Position numbers and translations under genes: made by a program. Shown in pieces: positions 57,293 through 64,000 of a stretch of DNA of 64,000 nt. The DNA comes from Oryzias latipes (lineage: Eukaryota; Chordata; Actinopteri; Beloniformes; Adrianichthyidae), in the NCBI RefSeq assembly GCF_002234675.1, contig NC_019879.2, positions 28,537,063 through 28,601,062 of the forward strand, in the 5' to 3' direction. The notes under the pieces were generated by a model that ran no database searches, had not been told where the DNA came from, and saw only the letters and a program-made list of their open reading frames with translations. Numbering within the stretch: the stretch's first letter is position 1; every line of letters starts with the position of its first letter.

Positions 57293-58170
57293 CAGTGTTT
57301 TTCAACCTTTTTTGAGCCACGGCACACTTTAACCTTGACAAAAATCCCGCGGCACACCAGCATCCAAAAAAATAGATAAATAAAAAAAAAGAAAAAGCTC
57401 AGTCTGTATTGATCTACAGCCGCTCTGCAATCTCACATGCATTTTTGTGATAAATGTTGCAGAAAAAGCTGGAAGCTCCAGCTGTTTTTTCTAAAAGATG
57501 TATTAAAAATTAAGTTAAAAGATTCAAAAACTGTTTGATGTGTGTTCGTTGTTTTAAGACGTTAAGAGGAGATACTCATTGTGCGCTAAGACAGTCACTT
57601 TACTGCATCATGGGAGATGTAGTGCCCGTAATCCGCCGACCGCAGAAAGACCAGCGTCTTTGAGCTTCATGGTTTTGTTCACTTGTTCCAGTCTGATACC
57701 AGATTATGTGGAAAGCTACACCGCTAAAGACGAGCTTTAGCTGGTATTTTTGTTAGAACAGAGAGACTTTTTTGCGCTAAATCGAAACAAGGAAGTGAAT
57801 ACTTTAACCACTTCTGATTGGTGAGACTGATGACATGTGATTAAGCCTTCAAGAATGATTGGTGGAGACAGTTAAAGGGGCGGGACTTTTCCTTACATAG
57901 TTATAGCTGCAGCTAAATCGCGGTATCCCCTTATTCTTATCAAAATATCTTTAATAGAATCAAATAAACACAAAGAAAAAATAATTTTATGATATTTCAT
58001 ATTCTTAACTTCTCAGTGTTTTATCAGGGCCTGTTTGGATGAACAAAGAGCTGATTTCCTGGAGATGGTAATTGCTTTTAGATCAGTTAATGAGGGCAAT
58101 TTCTCACGGCACACTTGACCATCTCCCACGGCACACTAGTGTGCCCCGGCACACTGGTTGAAAAACACTG
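57293..58170. mobile_element. hAT-type MITE, 878 bp, perfect target duplication
   Basis: Inverted ends CAGTGTTTTTCAACC / GGTTGAAAAACACTG and subterminal inverted GGCACAC words. Flanked by CCTTAGAC at 57285-57292 and 58171-58178, a perfect 8-bp duplication. No transposase frame. Confidence 0.95.
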
Positions 58171-58178
58171 CCTTAGAC

Positions 58179-60109
58179 AACCTACTATTTTATTCTGCGT
58201 TATCTGTTTATAGTGGGTCTTCATTTTCCACACTCACCAACTGCGTGCTTAATTCAAAACTTCACATAAACCCTCTTCTATGAAATGTCCTGGTCATTTT
58301 TATCACGAGGTACCTAGCTGCAGACAAGATAACACCTGACATCATTGGCCAGAGGCAGAAAATATACAACTTACTCTTAACCTAAAACTGGAAAGGTCGC
58401 CAGCTAAAAGTTTTTTTTTAGCAAGATGGGGGGATTTCCAGTTTTGGTCGAGGACTTCTGATTCTGGACGTTAATTTCTTCAGCCAGGGCCTCTGGTTTT
58501 CATTTGACATTATTAAAGCACAGCAAGGACAATCAGCTTTCATTAGTATGCTCTTAACTGAATTGTGTTATAACAACCTTCCTTAATTGTTTTGATTCTG
58601 AAAGTCATGACGGCAGTAGTTTTTACTTGATTTGATGTTTCTAGCCTCATTTGTGTGGTGCTTAGAAATATCTGTGGCTGCAATTTAAACACTAGACTGC
58701 TTAATAAAACACTAAATTGAAGTTTTCCTCTAAAACATGGTTTAAAAAGGAAAATTACTAAAGAGAAGCTGTAAAAATGAAATTAAAGTGGCTTGTGATG
58801 CCATGGTAAGCACTTTATACTATGAACAGAGTGGCATTAATTAAGAAATGAACTACATTTTGTTAAACTGTGTTACTTTCAGCAAACTTGTTTGAATTTT
58901 AGGATAAGCAGCAAGAATGGAAACATTTAGAATTCATGATGAGAGGTAAATAAGGTCAAAGACAGGAAAATGTTCATTTATTTCCAGGTTTTTGTGGCTT
59001 ATAGTGACAGATCAAACTGCTCTGCAACCACGACAACCATGCAGAAACACTGTTTTTACTCACAAAAAGTTAATTTTCTTTAATTCTGCCTACAGTTTAA
59101 TAACTTTACATCAAAAAGCTGTCAGTTAGCCTTAAAGTCACTCAATTAAAACGGTAGCCTATAAAGCTTAGTTATGGAGGACACATTATGGATGACAGAC
59201 TGAAGTGAAGTTCACTAGTCTGCTGTCCACCCATCAGATTTAAACAGCCTTAAATGAGTCATCTGTAACATAATAAACACAAGCTTGGCATGGATTTTAC
59301 TTTGGAAATTCCCTTTAGGCGGGAACCATCAGTCATGCAGCACTGAGGTGTCCCCCCTGCACCCTCTGTTGTGGTTTCTGTAGGTGAGATGAAGGCTATT
59401 GCTGTGACACGGGTGTTAGCTGCTCTGCTGCCTCGCCGTCTTACCCGAGCAGTCTTTGTTCTTCAGCGAGTCGGCCTCCGACCGCGAAGAAAAAGCACAT
59501 AAACACCAGTCAGTGAACGCAGGTCTCTGCAGGCACACACAGATCGGGAGGCACGTGCACGTGTTTGTTGATCCCTGTAAGGGTATACTCTTCATGTCAC
59601 AACCCCAATAATAGCTCAGGCTTCCAGATGTCTGAGAGTTTCACAGAAAAGGAAGGCTCGCTTACTAAAAGAGGGCTAATTCTCAGTTACCTCACTCAGA
59701 CATCACCGGGAGATGCGATCATTTCAGGTGAAGAGAGGTGATGACACAAAAGGTGGCTACCTCACACAGGAAGGAATGTGGTTCAAAACACATTTGGGGA
59801 GGAAGACGCGAGGATGTTAACTTATCAAGTGTTACGTCATGATCGCAAGGGGCTGACGAAGAGCTGCAAGAGTATTTAAATAAGGAGGAATCTTAGGAAC
59901 ACAAATAAAGATTGGTGATACAGAAAGATACGCATGAAATAAGTTTATAATTGTTGGTGGTTGGACTCTGGGTCGATGACATCTTGTGTGCTGGTGGAAT
60001 AAGCTCAGACCGTTGAGGAATAAAGAGCAGAGATGCTAACATTAGATCAGGGCCAGACCAGGCCAATGCAGTCCATCCATCCATCCATACTGAAACATCT
60101 ACTACAATG
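58179..60109. other. Intergenic, largely free of recognised repeats
   Basis: Stretches at 58430-58680 and 58790-58990 are rich in homeodomain-like words (CATTAG, TTAATTG, TTAATTAAG) and lack repeat signatures. They are candidates for conserved non-coding elements; no gene seen. Confidence 0.35.
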
Positions 60110-60530
60110 AAAATAAAATTTTTGCCGTTTTAACATGTTCTTGTAGCATTTTTGTCACGATGGACGACATGCATAAAATAATTTAAGTTTAAAACTGCGT
60201 TAATGCAAGGACATATATAAAGAAAATTAGAAAAATCAGAAGCAGTTAAAAAAATGCTGTTTAAAAAAGCTCTCAGTTGTGAATAAATCGGCAAGCCACC
60301 AGCTGCCTGCTCCGCTTCATTCCGATCATTCTGATCCATCCACCTGCAGACAAGTAGATCCTTTGTTTTCCTCGTCTGAGCGGAAATCTGGATCTAAACT
60401 GTACGGCCGGAAAGATCTAATGTTAGCCTGGGGTTGTGAGAGGCTGTAAACTGATGGGAAAGGGTCTAAACAAGGGGATGATGGGATATCGGTAGAGGCT
60501 TACTTCATTGCCATTGGACCTGCCCAAAAC
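60110..60530 (-). repeat. Dispersed repeat family B, copy 3
   Basis: Reverse orientation, includes both the GTACAGTTTAGATCCAGA block and the AACATGTTAAAACGG 3' part, so it bridges copies 1 and 2. Confidence 0.65.
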
Positions 60531-62600
60531 TCAGAATCCAACACTTCCTTCAGGTCTAGGACGTCCAAACCCTAACCCAAAACAACAGAAAGGTGGTCCA
60601 GCATTAGCGCCGCATATTTCAGCATTCAAAATAAGTGCAGCCAAGAAAAAAGTTCAGCACTGGCCGCAGGTATTTTAGAAAAACATGTGTAAATAGTGGC
60701 ATTGTTTTGATCTGAACCCCACTGAAAACTGTATTGATTTTTATTAGTGAAGTCCAACTTCATAAACTTGTTGATATTGTGTCATGTGACAGAGACAAGT
60801 GATGAGTCCATCCACAGACAGAACTTGTCAAACAAAAAATAATGACTCATGATTGTTAGACTTCGAGTAGTTCACTGCTGCAGCAGTGCTTAAGGACCAC
60901 TGCCCCAGTGTCCATTTTAAATCGGTTTACGTGAAAGAAATTCCCAACAGATCTCGGAATTACAAACCGAAGGATCCATGTCTATATTCTTGTTCATTTC
61001 ACTTGAGGTTACATTCACGCATTTGTCTTTTCACATGGCTCGTAACAGTTTTTCATTTAAGCAAAGCATCTCTGGGACAGCTTTTTTTTTTTAAATGCAT
61101 TTGAGCCAAAAACAGGTTTTAAATGATTTCAGGTTTTATCAAAGGATTTACTACATGAAGCAATTCAATCTTTAAGAGGCAAAAACTTGAACAATGTCTA
61201 ACTAAACTGACCCCCAAAATCTAAAATGACAAAGCGAAGCACTGGTGACACAAAAGACCTGAACCAACTGAAAGCATGGTCTTAAAAGCTTTGAGGACTA
61301 TTTACGTGAATGGGAACAGATGTGGTGATTACTGACGCTAACCTGGTGAGTTCAGTGACTGAGGAGAGAGCAGCCCCAAATGAAACCAAACATAAGAACA
61401 CAAGCTGGACTTCCAAAGCAGAGATGTTGATCATTACAGGAGAAAACTGCATTATTAAAAAAACAAAACAAAAAAAGGATTATTGCAGGCAAATACACCT
61501 ACAGTCAGCATGCACTCGCAGCCTAAATGTTACCCTCCCGCCTTCAGAAAGAGGCAGGTTTGAACACTGTGGCAGCAATGGCACTCCCCTCCTGACATGT
61601 TCCAATCTGTCCTCATCACTGATTCTCCACCTAATCTGTGCTGGAGGAGGGAAAGGCAGCAGGAGAATTGATGCTTTTTGCTCATTCTCTTCACAGGCAT
61701 CAGTCTAAAACAGAGAGCCCAGCACTCCTCTGTGTTAGGGCTTCCTCTGAGTGTGTGTGGGCTGTGTGAAGGCGAAACATGAGCTTCATCCACACCTGTA
61801 CGACGTAAGAGGTGAACAATATTGTATGGATGTCACCACTCATTCTTTCGGGCAAAACCAATGAACACGTTTGCTTTCATTGATTTAAAAAATACACGCT
61901 CAGATTTTACAGTACTACATTTTGAAAAATATATTTCCAACAGCACATTTATTTGTGTACTTGTGAGCTGAAACCTTCAACCCGGCAGGAAGTTGGAGAT
62001 TGAATTCCAGCAGAGGCGTTCACGTGTGTCATGGTCTGCAGGCGCTGCTGCCCTGCGGGGAACAGGGGGGGAAAAAGGTGGGATGTACAGAAGTGAACAG
62101 AGAAAGAAAAATGCATGGAATGAAGGGTGAGCTGAACCTGGCAGGTCTGTGCAGAAACAGCATGTGCAGTGAACTCTTGGTAAAATAGCAGAAATAGCCT
62201 GGGGACATGTCTTTGTCTTGTCTTTGACACAAATAACTTGCTACTGATTAGCCTACAACTACTCATGCTCCTTTAGACACGTCTTTAGTCTTCAGTTATT
62301 ATGTTAAAGCATTCAGGTTCAACACACCCAAACTATTGCATGTGTCCCAAACATCACCACTAATTTAACCATTTAATTAGCAGGTCTATTAGTTCCCTTT
62401 ATGTTTAAATAGCAGTCAAACAGGTCAAAAGATGAAAGCGATTTATTTAAAAGCTTTATATTTAAAAAAACAGCGTTTGTATCAGTAGAATGATTGTTTT
62501 AGGAAGATAATCCAGTCTGCCTGCTTATTTCATTTTAACTGGAACCAACTGGCTCATTTGAGGCCAAAGCTACCGTCTCATGCGAACTCATCTGATTCCA
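60531..62600. other. Intergenic, no gene recognised
   Basis: No exon with support. The frame of 132 codons at 61310-61708 has no motif. 61490-61800 and 62470-62600 look single-copy and could be regulatory. Confidence 0.35.
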
Positions 62601-62789
62601 GATCTTTCATTAAAAACATCATGAGCAGGGGGCGCTAGCGAGCAGGCAATGGAGTAGGTCGCATGTTTAGCGTGCTCTGCATAAATTAGCAAAAAAAGCC
62701 ATAATACTCTAAAAAGTGCCAAGAAAACTCGTGCGGCTTAGCAACCTATCTTCTTTCCTCATCGCCTGGATTTTATTCTACAAGCTGAA
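62601..62789 (+). other. Probable 5'UTR of L1-like element
   Basis: A change to GC-richer sequence (GAGCAGGGGGCGCTAGCGAG) begins near 62625 and runs into the ORF1 start. The 5' boundary is not certain. Confidence 0.5.
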
Positions 62790-63716
62790 ATGGCAAGTAG
62801 TCTCCGCAAATATAAATATACGGGCAAAGCTGCTGCCTCTGCTAGCAAAGCGTGCTCAGACTCGGCTAGCTCCACACTTAGCACACCACCTGAAGAGCTA
62901 GGAGCACCAATGGAGCCGTGTGAACTGTCTGAGACGGGACTTCTAGATCTGAAGAGCGACATACTGGCCTCGATCAAATCAGAAATCACCCAGCTCTTCC
63001 AGACGGAACTCGCAAAAGTGATAGCGAAGGAGTTCGGGGAGGTGAAAATGGAGATGCAAGCGGTCCGAACAGAGTTGGCCAACAACACCGCCACAGTGCG
63101 GTCAGAGTTGAAAGCAATTCAATCTACTGTGTCAGAGATGGAGCGAGGACTTTCAGGGTGTTCAGATGACATAAAAACTTTACAAAGATCTGTCCAGCAG
63201 CTGGAAAAAAACATGTCGATCCTTCAAGGAAAGTGTGTGGATATGGAAGGACGCATGCGGAGATCAAACATTCGCATATTGAATGTACCCGAGGAAGTTC
63301 CGACCACACCCGATTCAATCTCCAAACTACTCAAAGAGGTGTTGAAAATCAATAAAGAAGTGCTGATTGACAGATGCCACCGCGCTCTACAGACGAGACA
63401 AGCAGATGGGAAAGCCAGAGCGATCATCGCGAAGATGCACTACGATCAGGATTACACTGAGATCTTCCGCCGTGCCCGAGCTGCAGGTCCTCTCCTCTAC
63501 AAAGGTGCCACCATCCTCATTTTTCCCGATTATCCACCGAGTGTAGCCAGCGCCAGGGCGGCCTTCAATGAGGTAAAAAAGCTTCTGCGTGGACGGGAGA
63601 ACGTGCGTTATGGGCTGCTTCACCCGGCACAGCTGCGGATTACACACAATGGAATTGAAAAACGATTTAAGGATGCAGCACAAGCCATGACGTATGTGAA
63701 GGGAAATATTCTTTGA
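62790..63716 (+). CDS. L1-type LINE ORF1 protein
   Basis: 308 codons. A long coiled coil at about residues 60-150 (e.g. LQRSVQQLEKNMSILQGK) is followed by MEGRMRRSNIRILNVPEE, the start of the RRM of L1 ORF1p (Transposase_22), then ALQTRQADGKARAIIAKM and the C-terminal domain with VRYGLLHPAQLRI and FKDAAQAMTYV. ORF1p is the trimeric RNA-binding chaperone of the L1 ribonucleoprotein. No stops or frameshifts. The ORF2 (endonuclease/RT) should follow beyond the window edge; none of it is recognised in the last 280 bases. Confidence 0.9.
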   Translation: MASSLRKYKYTGKAAASASKACSDSASSTLSTPPEELGAPMEPCELSETGLLDLKSDILASIKSEITQLFQTELAKVIAKEFGEVKMEMQAVRTELANNTATVRSELKAIQSTVSEMERGLSGCSDDIKTLQRSVQQLEKNMSILQGKCVDMEGRMRRSNIRILNVPEEVPTTPDSISKLLKEVLKINKEVLIDRCHRALQTRQADGKARAIIAKMHYDQDYTEIFRRARAAGPLLYKGATILIFPDYPPSVASARAAFNEVKKLLRGRENVRYGLLHPAQLRITHNGIEKRFKDAAQAMTYVKGNIL

Positions 63717-63968
63717 GGAGTGATCATTTTTTACTTTTTTCTCTTCCTTTTTTTTTCCTCTATTTTTTACTCATCTACGTTATTCCTGTGGGGTTTTTTT
63801 TTGTCACACCGGGAGACTGACGGAAATGCTCATCTGTCACACACAAATCATACTTCCACTCTATATGACTACTAAAAGGATGGTAATCTGAATAAATAGG
63901 TAAACTATGATCGGAATGAACCATACCTTTTCCTCCCTTTTTTTATTATTAAACTTTTTTTAATTCAA

Positions 63969-63999
<31 letters not shown>

Positions 64000-64000
64000 T
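63717..64000 (+). other. Sequence after L1 ORF1, with (TA)n
   Basis: T-rich inter-ORF-like sequence, then (TA)n at 63968-63990 and a T run to the end. An ORF2 start is not visible. Confidence 0.6.

Noticed and set aside
61310..61708. 132-codon frame
   Set aside because: No motif, and the region reads as non-coding single-copy sequence.

Overview
The window is nuclear DNA from a bony fish, probably a percomorph such as medaka. This is judged from four vertebrate genes with short GT-AG introns, abundant (CCAT)n/(GATG)n microsatellites, and fish-type mobile elements (L2/CR1-like and L1-like LINEs, hAT MITEs, tRNA-derived SINEs, a Ty3/gypsy LTR element). No species can be proven from the sequence alone.

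The left 23 kb holds the genes. The last four coding exons of lrrfip1 (+) end at 1550. tyw5 (-, eight exons, 3033-6234) and maip1 (+, five exons, 6545-8690) are arranged head to head across about 310 bp, the same divergent pair known in mammals. pgap1 (+, 26 exons, 10310-23325) follows, with a promoter carrying a perfect CRE and CCAAT boxes. For tyw5, maip1 and pgap1 the exon lengths sum to whole codon numbers (999, 732 and 2811 nt), which supports the hand-built models. The genes are not one pathway: LRRFIP1 is a nucleic-acid/actin-linked coiled-coil protein, TYW5 a tRNA-modifying hydroxylase, MAIP1 a mitochondrial matrix-protease partner, and PGAP1 the ER GPI-inositol deacylase. An antisense, broken L2/CR1-like LINE fills most of pgap1 intron 1.

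From 23 kb to 62 kb I find no host gene. The interval is layered mobile DNA: a SINE; four copies of a 0.2-kb TA-flanked MITE, one of them cutting a LINE reverse-transcriptase remnant at a site the reading frame defines exactly; a 1.9-kb element with AT-rich inverted arms and a GC-rich core; two hAT MITEs with perfect 8-bp target duplications; a solo LTR with a 5-bp duplication; and an 8.6-kb apparently intact Ty3/gypsy element (37369-46004) inserted in a third hAT MITE. The gypsy element has two 1065-bp LTRs with no difference seen by eye, a tRNA-Pro primer-binding site, and gag, pro and pol in three frames. A classic -1 slippery heptamer abuts the gag stop. Parts of 50-52 kb and 58-62 kb look single-copy and could hold conserved non-coding elements.

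At the right edge (62790-63716) lies an intact L1-type ORF1; its ORF2 would lie beyond the window.
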